Positions 24,957-33,695 of a DNA stretch of 64,000 nucleotides are shown piece by piece (position 1 is the stretch's first letter; every line of letters starts with the position of its first letter). Under the pieces are notes generated by a model, which was given only the letters and a program-made list of their open reading frames with translations, did not search any database and was not told the DNA's origin. The position numbers and the translations under genes were made by a program. Origin of the DNA: a virus; IMG/VR virus record IMGVR_UViG_3300020180_000014, positions 27,396-91,395 of that record; one strand, 5' to 3'.

Positions 24957-24982
24957 AAACTACCACGATCCCTTGCGCGATC
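24957..24982 (-). promoter_or_regulatory. Late-type palindrome promoter, copy 7
   Basis: GATCCCTTGCGCGATC (degenerate) at 24967-24982. On the minus strand it runs into GTGGTAGTTT, fitting TGGTAGNNT, about 10 bases before the ATG at 24949. Confidence 0.6.
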
Positions 24983-24997
24983 GGGTCAGGTTCGGGA

Positions 24998-25345
24998 CTA
25001 GCGACGGCGCCGTTTCGTGCGTCGCGCCGTCAGATCTTTGCCTGGATACGGATCATCGGTCCACGGCGAGAGCTTGACGCTCGTGCAGCTGACGCGATTG
25101 CCCTTGTCGGTGAGTCGCAGCGTCTTGCCGTAGCGCTGACCGCCGACTTCCAGTTTGCCCTCGCGGACCAGCGCACGCTCAGCCGCGTTGATCTGCTTGG
25201 GCGTGAAGCCCTGTTTCCGTACGACATGACGCACACCGCTCGAAAGTGTGGGCGTCGCGTTGTTACGCTCGCGCCAGCCTGTCGACCAGAAGCGCGTAGC
25301 GCACAGAAGGGTCGTCTTTGCGCTGGCCTTGCGACGGGGTGGCAT
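24998..25345 (-). CDS. Basic winged-helix-like protein
   Basis: 115 residues from ATG. Middle part (VVRKQGFTPKQINAAERALVREGKLE, then TLRLTDKG) has the order of a winged helix; ends are strongly basic (TARRTKRRRR). Possible DNA-binding regulator under a late-type promoter. Assignment tentative. Confidence 0.65.
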   Translation of the reverse strand: MPPRRKASAKTTLLCATRFWSTGWRERNNATPTLSSGVRHVVRKQGFTPKQINAAERALVREGKLEVGGQRYGKTLRLTDKGNRVSCTSVKLSPWTDDPYPGKDLTARRTKRRRR

Positions 25346-25351
25346 AGGCCA

Positions 25352-25387
25352 AGTTTACCAGATCGCGCGAGCGATCGTGTTAGCTTG
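25352..25387. promoter_or_regulatory. Late-type palindrome, copy 8 (bidirectional)
   Basis: GATCGCGCGAGCGATC at 25361-25376. Rightward it runs into GTGTTAGCTT, leftward into TGGTAAACTT. Genes start 15-17 bases beyond the palindrome on both sides, so one dyad seems to serve two divergent promoters. Confidence 0.65.
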
Positions 25388-25392
25388 AGGTC

Positions 25393-25779
25393 ATGAAGCT
25401 CATCGTCGCACTCGCGCTCGTCTTCGGTCTCAGCGTCACGCAGCCCAGTTGCCCCGGACCGGGTCCGGGACCTGTCGTCATCGGCGCCGTCGTCGACTGC
25501 ACCGTCCAGAACCGTGACCAGATCACGTCGCTGATTGCCGAGTTTCAGACGCTGCTCCACGGGCAGATGCCGGACTGGGCTGCGATCTACCAGCGCGCGA
25601 AGAACGCGGGCAAGGCGATCGGCGGTTGCGCGCTCGCCGAGATCGTCCAGAGCTACCTCGGCAACCGCACGGCACCGCCGCCCCAGGCCGACAGCTGGAA
25701 CGCGTACAACGCTCTGGAGAGGTTCAGGCGCGAGGAAGCGGGCAACGCGACGTTCAAGACCTCGGCAGGCGACATCTAG
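25393..25779 (+). CDS. Secreted small protein, possible spanin-like
   Basis: 128 residues. Classic signal peptide (MKLIVALALVFGLSVTQPSC), Cys at 20 after a weak lipobox, then Pro-rich PGPGPGP and a helical domain with two more Cys. Could be an outer-membrane lipoprotein of the o-spanin kind, but the lipobox is not canonical. Under a late-type promoter. Confidence 0.65.
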   Translation: MKLIVALALVFGLSVTQPSCPGPGPGPVVIGAVVDCTVQNRDQITSLIAEFQTLLHGQMPDWAAIYQRAKNAGKAIGGCALAEIVQSYLGNRTAPPPQADSWNAYNALERFRREEAGNATFKTSAGDI

Positions 25780-25781
25780 TC

Positions 25782-26561
25782 ATGCAAATCGGCAAGCTCG
25801 GACGCTCGCAGCTCTCGCCGCGTGAGTTGCGCACGCCGTGGTTCGCGCGCTACGCCGCGACCGAATCGACGCCGGGCTACACGGCGCCGCCGCCGATCGA
25901 CGACTGGACCGGCCCGACGTCCGACTACACGTTCCTCGGCAATGATCGCGTCGGCAACTGCACGCGGGCATCCTACGGTCACGTCGTGCAGCAGCGTTGT
26001 GCACTGCTCGGCGTGAAGTGCGAGCTGCAAGCCGACGACGTCAACAAGTCGTACAAGGACGGCACGGGCTGGGATGGTGTCCCCGGGTCGTCGAGCGATC
26101 GCGGCGACATGATCGTCAACGCGCTCACGCAGCTGCGCAAGGTCGGGTTCCGCGACGGTCAGTACAAGCTCCGTGGCTTTGGCCGCGTCAATCACAACGA
26201 CACACTGGAGATGCGCGCGGCACTGCGCTTGTTCGGCTCGGTGATCGTCGGCGCGAGCTTGCCAGCGTCGATCAGTCGACAAAACACGATCTGGGATGTC
26301 AGTCCCGTCGGACAGCGCAAGCCTGATGAAGCGCCGGGCTCGGCCGGTGGCCATGCGTTCATCCTAACGAAGCATCAGCGCGGGCGCTGGGCAGGTATGC
26401 CGTGGATCCACAAGACGGATATCACGTACGCGTGGGATGACCTCTACATCGAGGAGGCCTGGTTCGTCGTCGATGACCTGTGGATTACGCACATGCGCAA
26501 CGCTCCGAACGGGTTCGACCTCGAACGGTTCGAGCACGATGTCGCGCTGATCGCTGCCTGA
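25782..26561 (+). CDS. Papain-like cysteine peptidase candidate
   Basis: 259 residues from ATG, 3 bases after the previous stop. C60 in NDRVGNCTRAS and H191 in GGHAF have the order and context of the papain superfamily, followed by an aromatic region (WFVVDDLWITH). Possible jobs are cell-wall cleavage or virion maturation. No signal peptide. Assignment rests on the two motifs. Confidence 0.65.
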   Translation: MQIGKLGRSQLSPRELRTPWFARYAATESTPGYTAPPPIDDWTGPTSDYTFLGNDRVGNCTRASYGHVVQQRCALLGVKCELQADDVNKSYKDGTGWDGVPGSSSDRGDMIVNALTQLRKVGFRDGQYKLRGFGRVNHNDTLEMRAALRLFGSVIVGASLPASISRQNTIWDVSPVGQRKPDEAPGSAGGHAFILTKHQRGRWAGMPWIHKTDITYAWDDLYIEEAWFVVDDLWITHMRNAPNGFDLERFEHDVALIAA

Positions 26562-26563
26562 AC

Positions 26564-27061
26564 ATGTTCGAGCTAGAAGGATGGCGCGACATCACACCCG
26601 CCATGCGGAAGCGGGTAGGGCGCGTGCTACGCGATTGGCGGCAACACCACCGGCCGTTTGAGGACACCGAATACTGGGCTGCGCGATTTTTGCCGTTCGA
26701 CGACGTGTTTGCACACACGCGAGGAACACAACCCGTTCGACTGTGGCGTAGCGAGCGCACCGACATCGACAACCGCTACACGACGCGGTTCACGTCATGG
26801 GCACGCAGTGCAGCCGCGATTCACAGCTTCGGTTGGGGCACGCGCCGCATGGTCACGGCAGTCTTCGAGCCTGACGACATCTTGGTCGACTTCGTGAACC
26901 TGGATCTCGACCCCGAGCAGATGCAAGAGGTCATCGTCCGACCGGGCGACTACCAGATCTGGCCGTGGCGGGAGATCTGGGACCGCAACGGCCACTTCAA
27001 TCTGTATGAGCAGCCTGAGCGTGCTCGCGCTGCGGGCTATACGCTTGGTCGACAGCGCTAG
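26564..27061 (+). CDS. ADP-ribosyltransferase candidate
   Basis: 165 residues from ATG, 3 bases after the peptidase stop. Order of motifs recalls mono-ADP-ribosyltransferases: RLWRSER (Arg motif), RFTSWARS (STS-like), and QMQEVIVRPGDYQIW (Glu motif before a Gly). The second-to-last position of the ExE motif is Met, so arginine specificity is not predicted. Phage enzymes of this fold (T4 Alt and Mod) modify host proteins. Inference; no alignment was run. Confidence 0.5.
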   Translation: MFELEGWRDITPAMRKRVGRVLRDWRQHHRPFEDTEYWAARFLPFDDVFAHTRGTQPVRLWRSERTDIDNRYTTRFTSWARSAAAIHSFGWGTRRMVTAVFEPDDILVDFVNLDLDPEQMQEVIVRPGDYQIWPWREIWDRNGHFNLYEQPERARAAGYTLGRQR

Positions 27062-27324
27062 GTAACACGCTCGAAGCGCTGGACGAGCGTCTCGCCGACC
27101 AGTGCCTTGCCCGTGAACGCGGCCAGTGCGCGCGTCCACACCGTCGCGTACTCGTCTTCGGCGTCACGGTAGTGCACGAGCGGTTCAAGGTCAGGCTCGT
27201 TCAAGCCGACCGCGACGACGAGGTACACACCGCCGTCCATCTTGTAGTGCTTGTACGTCTGCCCCGGCAGCACGCCGCAGTCACGGAGCTTCGCGAGCGC
27301 TTCGACGACATCCTTGAAACTCAT
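27058..27324 (-). CDS. DUF1653-family protein
   Basis: 88 residues from ATG at 27324. The signature YKHYKMDGGVYLVV, then LEPLVHYRD and a Trp-containing strand, fits DUF1653, a small beta domain of unknown function found in bacteria and phages. Last gene of the long leftward operon. Confidence 0.85.
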   Translation of the reverse strand: MSFKDVVEALAKLRDCGVLPGQTYKHYKMDGGVYLVVAVGLNEPDLEPLVHYRDAEDEYATVWTRALAAFTGKALVGETLVQRFERVT

Positions 27325-27620
27325 GACGGTCCTTCCCCGAGCTTCACCATCTCGGCGATCAGCCATGCGCCACAGGCCTCTTCGCTCGGTGGCTCGACGT
27401 TCTGCCGGAACCGCGACAGCGGCTGGTCGTGCGCTGCGAGCCACATCTCGTCGGGCCCAAGGCCACCACGCGACACGAGCACTTCGAGCGTTTGACTGTG
27501 GTTGCTCTCGGCACGCTCGCGGAACGTCTCCGCGAAGCTCCACGGGACATCGCGCGGCCATCGCGCAGTGACCTCGCGCGGGCACCGACTCTGGCCTCGG
27601 ATGACGGGGAAACGCTTCAC
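27321..27620 (-). CDS. Hypothetical protein
   Basis: 99 residues from ATG; stop overlaps the DUF1653 start. Contains ETFRERAESNHS and ends in a helix. The pattern is common in small phage proteins with no assigned role. Confidence 0.7.
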   Translation of the reverse strand: MKRFPVIRGQSRCPREVTARWPRDVPWSFAETFRERAESNHSQTLEVLVSRGGLGPDEMWLAAHDQPLSRFRQNVEPPSEEACGAWLIAEMVKLGEGPS

Positions 27621-28336
27621 GGCCCGGCGATCGTATCAAGATCGTCGAGCAGACGGTATGCGAACTCGTATTCCCCGGCCGACCACGCTGCCTCGAACGC
27701 CGCGCGCAAGTTCGCGTTCAGGTCCGTGGGCAGCGCCTTGCCTTTGAGCGCGTCTTTCACGCGCCAATAGAACATGTGCCCGATAATCTCGTCGGTCGGT
27801 TTTCCCGCGTACGCGAGCAGACCGCCGATGCGATTGAGTGTCCCACTCGCAGAGCCGTCAGCGGCACCGATCACCGGGTTGCTCGTCGCGAACTTGCGAA
27901 TGAACTCGGTCGCGCACTTCGCCGCTTCGCCGAGCCCGCTCCAGCTGAGCTGCGTACTTGCACCTTTGGGTGTACTCGCCGCACGATTGCACGCTTCGAC
28001 GGTCCTGGAGCCCAAATATCCCGCGTACCAGTAGAGCCGCGTCAGCGGATGTTCGTCGGGTTGCCCGAAGTCTTCCGGTGGATCGGGCACGCGTCCTTCG
28101 ACGAACGCGGTGATGTAATCACACACGAACGACACATGGTCACGCGCGTTGGTGATCTCGGGCGAGTCCGCATTCAGTACAGGCATCGCCCAGTGCAGCA
28201 GCTCACACGCCAGCGCAGCGGCGTTCATCGCGTCGTGCCAGGCCCACCGGAGCGCCATGTGCTCGATGGACAGCTCGACACGACGTTCCTGGATACGCAC
28301 GACACCGTGCGGGTTGCGAATGCCGTGCAGTGCCAT
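27617..28336 (-). CDS. Hypothetical helical protein
   Basis: 239 residues from ATG. Strongly helical, rich in Ala, Trp and Tyr. C-terminal 30 residues resemble those of the protein at 19099-19857. Not recognised. Confidence 0.75.
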   Translation of the reverse strand: MALHGIRNPHGVVRIQERRVELSIEHMALRWAWHDAMNAAALACELLHWAMPVLNADSPEITNARDHVSFVCDYITAFVEGRVPDPPEDFGQPDEHPLTRLYWYAGYLGSRTVEACNRAASTPKGASTQLSWSGLGEAAKCATEFIRKFATSNPVIGAADGSASGTLNRIGGLLAYAGKPTDEIIGHMFYWRVKDALKGKALPTDLNANLRAAFEAAWSAGEYEFAYRLLDDLDTIAGP

Positions 28337-28693
28337 CTACTTCGCGGTCTCGCGGTTCTTGATCGCGTACAAGACAACCGGTTGGATGTCCATGCCCGGC
28401 TGCACGACGCAGATGAAGTCCTCGTATGCTTCGACGTCCTCGACCTGACCGAACTCGTCGACCACCATCGGACGAATCGCGCGTGCCGGGATCTGTGCGA
28501 CCTCGGGGTTCTGCGGAACGAACTCGACGAGCGCGAAGCATGCAAGCCCGAGCACGCGCTGCGGATCCTTGCCGTCCTGGAACACGGCGCGCCAGCCCTC
28601 AGCAGGGATGATCTGCGCGATCACGTACTCCGCGCCCTCGTCGTCACCTTCGCCCATTCCGAATAGATCCTGCTTCGCGTCTTGCTTGGCCAT
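28337..28693 (-). CDS. Hypothetical acidic protein
   Basis: 118 residues from ATG at 28693. Acidic, mixed alpha/beta, with AQIIPAEGWRAVF and CFALVEF. No family recognised. The following start is one base from its stop. Confidence 0.7.
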   Translation of the reverse strand: MAKQDAKQDLFGMGEGDDEGAEYVIAQIIPAEGWRAVFQDGKDPQRVLGLACFALVEFVPQNPEVAQIPARAIRPMVVDEFGQVEDVEAYEDFICVVQPGMDIQPVVLYAIKNRETAK

Positions 28694-28735
28694 ATAGTCT
28701 CGCTTTGTAGCTCGGGGTGGACCCGAACTCAAGCC

Positions 28736-29128
28736 TTAGCGCTTCGCGACTGTGATGTAGCTCTGCTTGATCTCTACGGCAACGGTCTTGACGCCGGGCC
28801 CACGCGTGGTCTGTACGACGCGTTGCTTGGGACCTTCCATGTAGACCTCGCCGCTGCTGTTCATGTCGTTCATGAACTGTCGATCGGCCGCTAGAATCGT
28901 CGCGCACGCCGGACAGACGTGGAACGTGCCCTCGCTCGTGTTCACACGCCACAGTTCTTCTTCCATCGCCGAGCACCGCATGCAGCAGAACTCGCCGTTG
29001 GGGTCGATGTAGCGCCGGATCAACTCGCGCGCGAGCTTGTGGTCACAGGCAAGCCACGCTGCCTGTGCTGCAGCCAGCACGTCCATGAACCCGGTGCCGT
29101 CGGGCAGCGCGTCAGGCTCACGATGCAC
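28736..29128 (-). CDS. Zinc-ribbon protein
   Basis: 130 residues from GTG, overlapping the next gene by 11 bases. Helical first 45 residues (VLAAAQAAWLACDHKLARELI), then CCMRC and CPAC pairs, then a basic strand-rich end. Distantly like the paralogue family with the DG...AI helix, but the first motif is weaker. Confidence 0.7.
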   Translation of the reverse strand: MHREPDALPDGTGFMDVLAAAQAAWLACDHKLARELIRRYIDPNGEFCCMRCSAMEEELWRVNTSEGTFHVCPACATILAADRQFMNDMNSSGEVYMEGPKQRVVQTTRGPGVKTVAVEIKQSYITVAKR

Positions 29129-29471
29129 GGTAGCGCTCCCAGTTCACGGGCAGTATGCAGTTCTGCGGTGCACGCGCGAACATCGGACCGATCTGAGCAT
29201 CCTGGTAGCCAGCAAGCCCGCAGCCTACGCGGGTCACCTCGTATGTCAGCTCGGGCGTGTCGCGCGCGAAGTCGAGGAACACCTCGACGCTGGCCTTGAT
29301 GTCATCGAGCGTTCTGGGACGCAGCTCGCGATCTTTCGTCGCGATGCCGTACGCGTTGCCCATCAGGCCCTCGGCAACGCCGTAGACGGCGCCGTGCTTG
29401 CGCCGTGCTTCGAGCGCAGCACCCGCACCGTGGCGTCCCGCGAGGTTGGATCCGAAGACGAAGATTTTCAA
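29118..29471 (-). CDS. A1S_2505-type macro-like phage protein
   Basis: 117 residues. FVFGSNLAGRHGAGAAL, GNAYGIATKD and RVGCGLAGY match the family known as A1S_2505 phage non-structural protein, whose Gly-rich loops resemble macro domains that bind ADP-ribose. Function in phage unknown. An ADP-ribosyltransferase candidate lies 2 kb away, so a link to ADP-ribose chemistry is possible. Confidence 0.8.
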   Translation of the reverse strand: MKIFVFGSNLAGRHGAGAALEARRKHGAVYGVAEGLMGNAYGIATKDRELRPRTLDDIKASVEVFLDFARDTPELTYEVTRVGCGLAGYQDAQIGPMFARAPQNCILPVNWERYRAS

Positions 29472-29917
29472 TCAACACCTCCGGCTATCTTGATAGCGCA
29501 TGCACGTTGGACAGCGAGCGCGTTTCGCTTGTTCTTGTACAACACTGTCTGTGCAAGATAGCGTTTGCGGCCCCGCAAACTTTGCAAGTTGTCCCCGGTC
29601 CACTCGATGCCGTCGGCAGCTAACGCTAAGGTTGCAACCTGCGCACTATAGTGCGGACCTTCACGACGAATGTTGCACACAGTTTCAATGATCTGTGCGG
29701 ACATCTTGAACCACTCGCCATGCAACCGTTCAGCTGCGAACAGCTCATGGAAATGTTTTTCTACGTACGTGTACCCTGCGACGTCGGCGATCAACATCAA
29801 GTGATGCGCATTCTGATTTTGTAGTTCGTAGACGCGCTGTTCCAGGTTACGTGTCTTGCCGATTTTGACACGCTGTAGATCACCGGTTGCGACGAAATAC
29901 ACACGGTCCGCGTTCAC
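29468..29917 (-). CDS. GIY-YIG-type (T5orf172-like) protein
   Basis: 149 residues. VYFVATGDLQRVKIGKT, LEQRVYELQ, then VEKHFHELF and GEWF follow the T5orf172 branch of the GIY-YIG nuclease fold. Base composition is clearly more AT-rich than neighbours, suggesting recent entry. Such proteins may be mobile endonucleases. Confidence 0.8.
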   Translation of the reverse strand: MNADRVYFVATGDLQRVKIGKTRNLEQRVYELQNQNAHHLMLIADVAGYTYVEKHFHELFAAERLHGEWFKMSAQIIETVCNIRREGPHYSAQVATLALAADGIEWTGDNLQSLRGRKRYLAQTVLYKNKRNALAVQRACAIKIAGGVD

Positions 29918-30447
29918 GGCGTCGCGCTCTTCATGAGTTCGTCGTACTTGAACTTGTCGCCGAGCGCGTCCTTGATCGTCGTCATCTCTTCGGACAATCG
30001 CAGCAGCAGTTGGTTGTACAGGTACACGTAGCGCGGCACCGCCACACGACCCTCGACGAACTGCTTGCCCAGATCTGTGATCTTGTAGCGGCCGACGCGG
30101 TCACTACCATCGTCGCGATCACCGGCCGCACGTTCGAGCAAGCCCCAGTAGCGGAGCTTGACGACGTCGCCGCCTGCGATCGAGCTGTCGCGCTTGACCT
30201 TCACCAAGAACGCCGCGACGTGCAGCCAGTCGGCGCGCGGGTGCGTCTTGAAGTACTGGTAGATCAGCACGAGCGCGAGCGCCATCGTCGAGTTCAGCTT
30301 GCGCTTGTAGACTTTCGCAAACTGTCCGCAACACGGACACGTGACGCCGTCGCGCAGGTTCGTTTGCACGAACGCCTTGGCGCTTTCGAGTTCTGTGCCC
30401 TGAAAGCTCGTCGGGATCGGTCCGTCTTCGTCGTCGTCGGTGTCCAT
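29914..30447 (-). CDS. Zinc and winged-helix-like protein
   Basis: 177 residues from ATG at 30447. CPCCGQF near residue 40 suggests zinc; the region KLRYWGLLERA...GRYKITDLGKQFV looks like a winged helix with its beta wing. Likely DNA-binding; not further recognised. Confidence 0.75.
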   Translation of the reverse strand: MDTDDDEDGPIPTSFQGTELESAKAFVQTNLRDGVTCPCCGQFAKVYKRKLNSTMALALVLIYQYFKTHPRADWLHVAAFLVKVKRDSSIAGGDVVKLRYWGLLERAAGDRDDGSDRVGRYKITDLGKQFVEGRVAVPRYVYLYNQLLLRLSEEMTTIKDALGDKFKYDELMKSATP

Positions 30448-30449
30448 GG

Positions 30450-31148
30450 TTACCTCGTCGTGTAGCGCCAACCCTCGATCGCGATCAGCACGGTCGACGG
30501 CGATTCGTCTTCTAGCTGTTGCCGCGTCATCAGGACTTCGAGCAGTGTGTACCCAGGGAACCACCAGAAGCATGGCATCGCATCAACGGTGAGTGCCCAC
30601 AGCTTGCCGTCGTGCAGGATGCGATTCTCGCCGATGTTGGTGAATCGAATGCGTGTCGCCTTGAGCATCTTCGGAATCACGCGTGCCCACACTGTTGTGA
30701 CGAGCCACGTCTCGCCGCCGTGCGGCTTCACTTCCCAGCGATTCTCTTCGCCGATCAGTCCTCGGGTGTCGATAGCCTCGGCGAGGCTGAGCGAGTGCAG
30801 GTTCCGTGGATCGAACTGCCCACCCGGTGCGAGCGCGCGTAGCAGCGCGAACGGCACGGAGAACGGCGATACGCGACCGGGTCGCGCGCGATCGACGAGC
30901 CTGCGATCGGCTGGTCGTTCGCCGTAGAGTGCCTGCACCGCGAAGTCGCGGAGCGCATCGACGGACTTCCACGGCCCGACGGCCGACTGCAGTACAGCTT
31001 CAGCGGCTTCGAGAAACTTCTGATCGTCGAGCGTCCGCGTGACCAACGTCGTCGTGTCGAGCCCGAAGAAGTCACGGATGAAGTGAAACAGCTCGGTGAC
31101 GACCTCTTGACGCTGTTCGATCGTCTCGTTCGTGCGCGCGACCCTCAC
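30450..31148 (-). CDS. Hypothetical protein
   Basis: 232 residues from GTG overlapping the previous stop (GTGA). Helical N-terminal half, strand-rich C-terminal half with TWLVTTVWARVIPKML and AMPCFWWFPGYTLLEV. No family recognised. Confidence 0.75.
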   Translation of the reverse strand: MRVARTNETIEQRQEVVTELFHFIRDFFGLDTTTLVTRTLDDQKFLEAAEAVLQSAVGPWKSVDALRDFAVQALYGERPADRRLVDRARPGRVSPFSVPFALLRALAPGGQFDPRNLHSLSLAEAIDTRGLIGEENRWEVKPHGGETWLVTTVWARVIPKMLKATRIRFTNIGENRILHDGKLWALTVDAMPCFWWFPGYTLLEVLMTRQQLEDESPSTVLIAIEGWRYTTR

Positions 31149-31513
31149 GGTTCGCTCACTGCGATCTTCGCACCTGTCACGAGTGCCTGCATGACCATGT
31201 TGCGCAGGTCGGGCCGACAGTTCTCGCACGTCAAACCGTGGCGCCAGTCCAGTTTCTCGTCGGTGATCGTCGCATCGAGCAGGTCGTGCGCCGTCTTCGT
31301 GCGTAGGAACAGATCAACACGATCGGGCGCATCGAAGCTGTCACGAGCCTGAAAGTGCACACCGAAGCACAGCTCGACGCAGAACACGCGCGAGCAGACC
31401 GGGCACTCGATCGCCTCGTTCGCCTCGCCACAGAGCGCGCAGAGTGGTTCGAGGATGACACCTTGGCCGTTCGCCAGCTCGCCGATGACACGATGGGGCT
31501 GGTGCGGGTTCAC
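31145..31513 (-). CDS. Zinc-finger protein
   Basis: 122 residues from GTG overlapping the upstream stop. CALCGEA, CPVC, CVELC and later TCENC give four knuckles, likely two zinc sites. Mixed fold. Possibly interacts with nucleic acid or protein; not recognised. Confidence 0.7.
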   Translation of the reverse strand: MNPHQPHRVIGELANGQGVILEPLCALCGEANEAIECPVCSRVFCVELCFGVHFQARDSFDAPDRVDLFLRTKTAHDLLDATITDEKLDWRHGLTCENCRPDLRNMVMQALVTGAKIAVSEP

Positions 31514-32028
31514 GATGCAACTCCAGGCGCCAGCAGACGTCGCAGCTCGTTCGGGTTGATCCTGTGAATCGGGCGCCGCAGCTTGTCCGCGTAGTTCACC
31601 GTGCCTGCCGTTCCGCCCTGTGAACCGTCGAAGCACGCGATCAGATCGCTGCAGTGATCGACCATCCACTCGTTGCGGGCCTGCATCTTCCACCGCTCGT
31701 ACGAACCCGGCGTCACCATCACGACCTCGTACGCGAGCTTGAGCAGCTTCTGGTAGTACGCCCGCGCCTCCGGGGGCCACTGGCTATCCTGGCCTTCGCA
31801 CGGCACCGCTGCGATGAACGGGATGCCCATGTCGACGCAGACATCGGCCAGATCCTGGTCGAATCCGAGCGCCATGCCGCTGATCACGTGGATCGGCTGC
31901 AGTGCGAGCAGCTTGGTGCGCGTCTGTGCCTTCACCCAAGCGCGCAACGGGTTCAGCTTGTGATGCCCCGAATAGTCGCCGATCCAGAGCTTGTCGGGTC
32001 GATGTCCTGTACCTGCGACGATGCTCAT
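31510..32028 (-). CDS. SLOG-superfamily (DUF1273/YpsA-like) protein
   Basis: 172 residues. TGHRPDKLW at the start, ISGMALGFDQDLA, ARNEWMVDHCSDLIA, and GGTAGTVNYA match the YpsA/DUF1273 branch of the SLOG superfamily, Rossmann-like proteins that bind nucleotides or their derivatives. Phage members are common and their function is unsettled. Confidence 0.85.
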   Translation of the reverse strand: MSIVAGTGHRPDKLWIGDYSGHHKLNPLRAWVKAQTRTKLLALQPIHVISGMALGFDQDLADVCVDMGIPFIAAVPCEGQDSQWPPEARAYYQKLLKLAYEVVMVTPGSYERWKMQARNEWMVDHCSDLIACFDGSQGGTAGTVNYADKLRRPIHRINPNELRRLLAPGVAS

Positions 32029-32369
32029 GCTTCTCCCCTAGGTGCGTACAGCGCATCGGCCATGTCATCACGGTCGATGATGCGCAAGAACAGCTCAGCG
32101 GCGAACCGCGACTCACGAGCATCACAAGCAGCTTCGAGTGCGAGCCGCTCGTCTTCGTTGACGACGGTCGAGAACTTGAGCGACACCCACTCGGGCGGGT
32201 GATTGAACTGGATCTGCGCTTCACGTGCGCGCAGGTCAACCGCGAGCGCAAACTTGCCCCACTCGTTGTGGACGAACCGGTTCAGGTCACGGATGACATC
32301 GCTCGACCACCAGTCGACTTGGTTGCCGTTCGCACAGCGCCAGCTGAACCATCGCTCGCCGCCGCTCAT
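32025..32369 (-). CDS. Hypothetical protein
   Basis: 114 residues from ATG at 32369 (ATGA overlap). Trp-rich N-terminus, helices later. Not recognised. Confidence 0.7.
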   Translation of the reverse strand: MSGGERWFSWRCANGNQVDWWSSDVIRDLNRFVHNEWGKFALAVDLRAREAQIQFNHPPEWVSLKFSTVVNEDERLALEAACDARESRFAAELFLRIIDRDDMADALYAPRGEA

Positions 32370-32740
32370 GCTGCAGCTCGCTGTCGCCATGCGGTTAGCA
32401 CAGCTTCGAGCGCCGAGAGTACGTTGTCGGCCGTTGCGTCACCGCGAACGCCGACATCGATCAGCTCGTAGAGCTTGTCGATCGTCCGCTCGTCGAATGC
32501 GCCATCCGGTGGCGCCTGCCCGGTCTGCGATGGGTAGCCCATGACCGCTGAGTGCTTGTTGCACGCATAGCTGCAGAACACACTGACGTTGCCGTGTCCG
32601 CGTGACTCGTAGAGCAGCCAGCCCTCGGGCAACTTCCACGTGAAGCTCGTCTTGTTCCATGCCTCGCCGATGTACGCCGATGCGTTCACGGACCTTTTGC
32701 AACCGTTGCAAACGAGGTAGCCACGGACGTACGCGGGCAT
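32366..32740 (-). CDS. Zinc-binding hypothetical protein
   Basis: 124 residues from ATG at 32740. CNGC near the start and CSYAC later are consistent with one zinc site; an all-helical C-terminal half follows. Overlaps both neighbours by ATGA. Confidence 0.7.
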   Translation of the reverse strand: MPAYVRGYLVCNGCKRSVNASAYIGEAWNKTSFTWKLPEGWLLYESRGHGNVSVFCSYACNKHSAVMGYPSQTGQAPPDGAFDERTIDKLYELIDVGVRGDATADNVLSALEAVLTAWRQRAAA

Positions 32741-33069
32741 CAGCGCTTCCTCTTCTTGAGCTTGCGTACGCGGTCGAGCTTGAGTGTCGACGCCCGACGA
32801 CGAATGACCGTCGCCGCGCTGTAACGGTTCGCAGCGAACGCGAGCGCCTTCGCGACTGGACAATCGAGGTAGACCTTGCATGCGCAGTTCGCGACCCAGA
32901 TGATCGCGCCGCCGTCACTCTCCGGTGCTGGTCCAACGAACGCGAGCCCGGAGTCACCGTTGTCACGAACCCAACGACCGTCGTGCTCACGAAGACGTAG
33001 GATCGATCCGTGAACCGACGGTGGCCGACACTTTGGATGCGTCTTGCGTGGTACGCAGCGAGCCTTCAC
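32740..33069 (-). CDS. Basic hypothetical protein
   Basis: 109 residues from GTG at 33069 (GTGA overlap). Central CACKVYLDCP; C-terminus strongly basic (KLDRVRKLKKRKR). Not recognised. Confidence 0.65.
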   Translation of the reverse strand: MKARCVPRKTHPKCRPPSVHGSILRLREHDGRWVRDNGDSGLAFVGPAPESDGGAIIWVANCACKVYLDCPVAKALAFAANRYSAATVIRRRASTLKLDRVRKLKKRKR

Positions 33070-33695
33070 GCGAAGTAGTCCTTGTGCGCGAGCTTGTGCA
33101 CCTCGTTGATGACCTCGCGATCCTCGGGCAGGTGCGTCGTTGCACGCTCGCAGGCAGTGTGAATCCCCCGCTGCAGCTCCTTGATCGCCTCGTACAGCGT
33201 CTTCACACCGCCGATCACACCGCTGACGGTGCGCTTCGTCGCGCGTGGCATGAACGGTCCGATGCCCGCGAGCACATCGTCGAGGAATTGCCGATCCGTG
33301 AGCGCTTGCTGGAACAGTGGTTCGTGCTCGGCGATCGCAGCCTTCAGTGTCCCGACCTCGGCGAGTAGTACACCGCGCTGGTTCAACGCCTCGCCGACCT
33401 CGGAGTCGAGCGGAACGCTCTGCGAGAGCTTGGCGACCATCTCCAGCAGCTCGTCGCGGCGTTTGCGACAAGGCATGTGCAGGTCGACGCCGACCGTACC
33501 GACCGTATACGGCTGCCAGATGTGCCCGCAGTTGTGGCAGAGGTGTTTGCGGTGCGAGATCGTGGTTGCCCACTCGTCCTGGTCGACGTGCTGTGCCTTG
33601 CACTCCGGGCAGTGGATCTCGACGGGCACGAATGCGTCGCGAGCCTGTTGAACGGCTTCACGCAGTCGGGTCAGTTCATAATCGACGTCACTCAT
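33066..33695 (-). CDS. Zinc-ribbon coiled-coil protein
   Basis: 209 residues from ATG at 33695. CPEC and CHNC form a zinc ribbon at about 30-60, after a short coiled coil; long helices follow (LLEMVAKLSQSV, LLAEVGTLKAAIAEH). Not recognised. Confidence 0.75.
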   Translation of the reverse strand: MSDVDYELTRLREAVQQARDAFVPVEIHCPECKAQHVDQDEWATTISHRKHLCHNCGHIWQPYTVGTVGVDLHMPCRKRRDELLEMVAKLSQSVPLDSEVGEALNQRGVLLAEVGTLKAAIAEHEPLFQQALTDRQFLDDVLAGIGPFMPRATKRTVSGVIGGVKTLYEAIKELQRGIHTACERATTHLPEDREVINEVHKLAHKDYFA

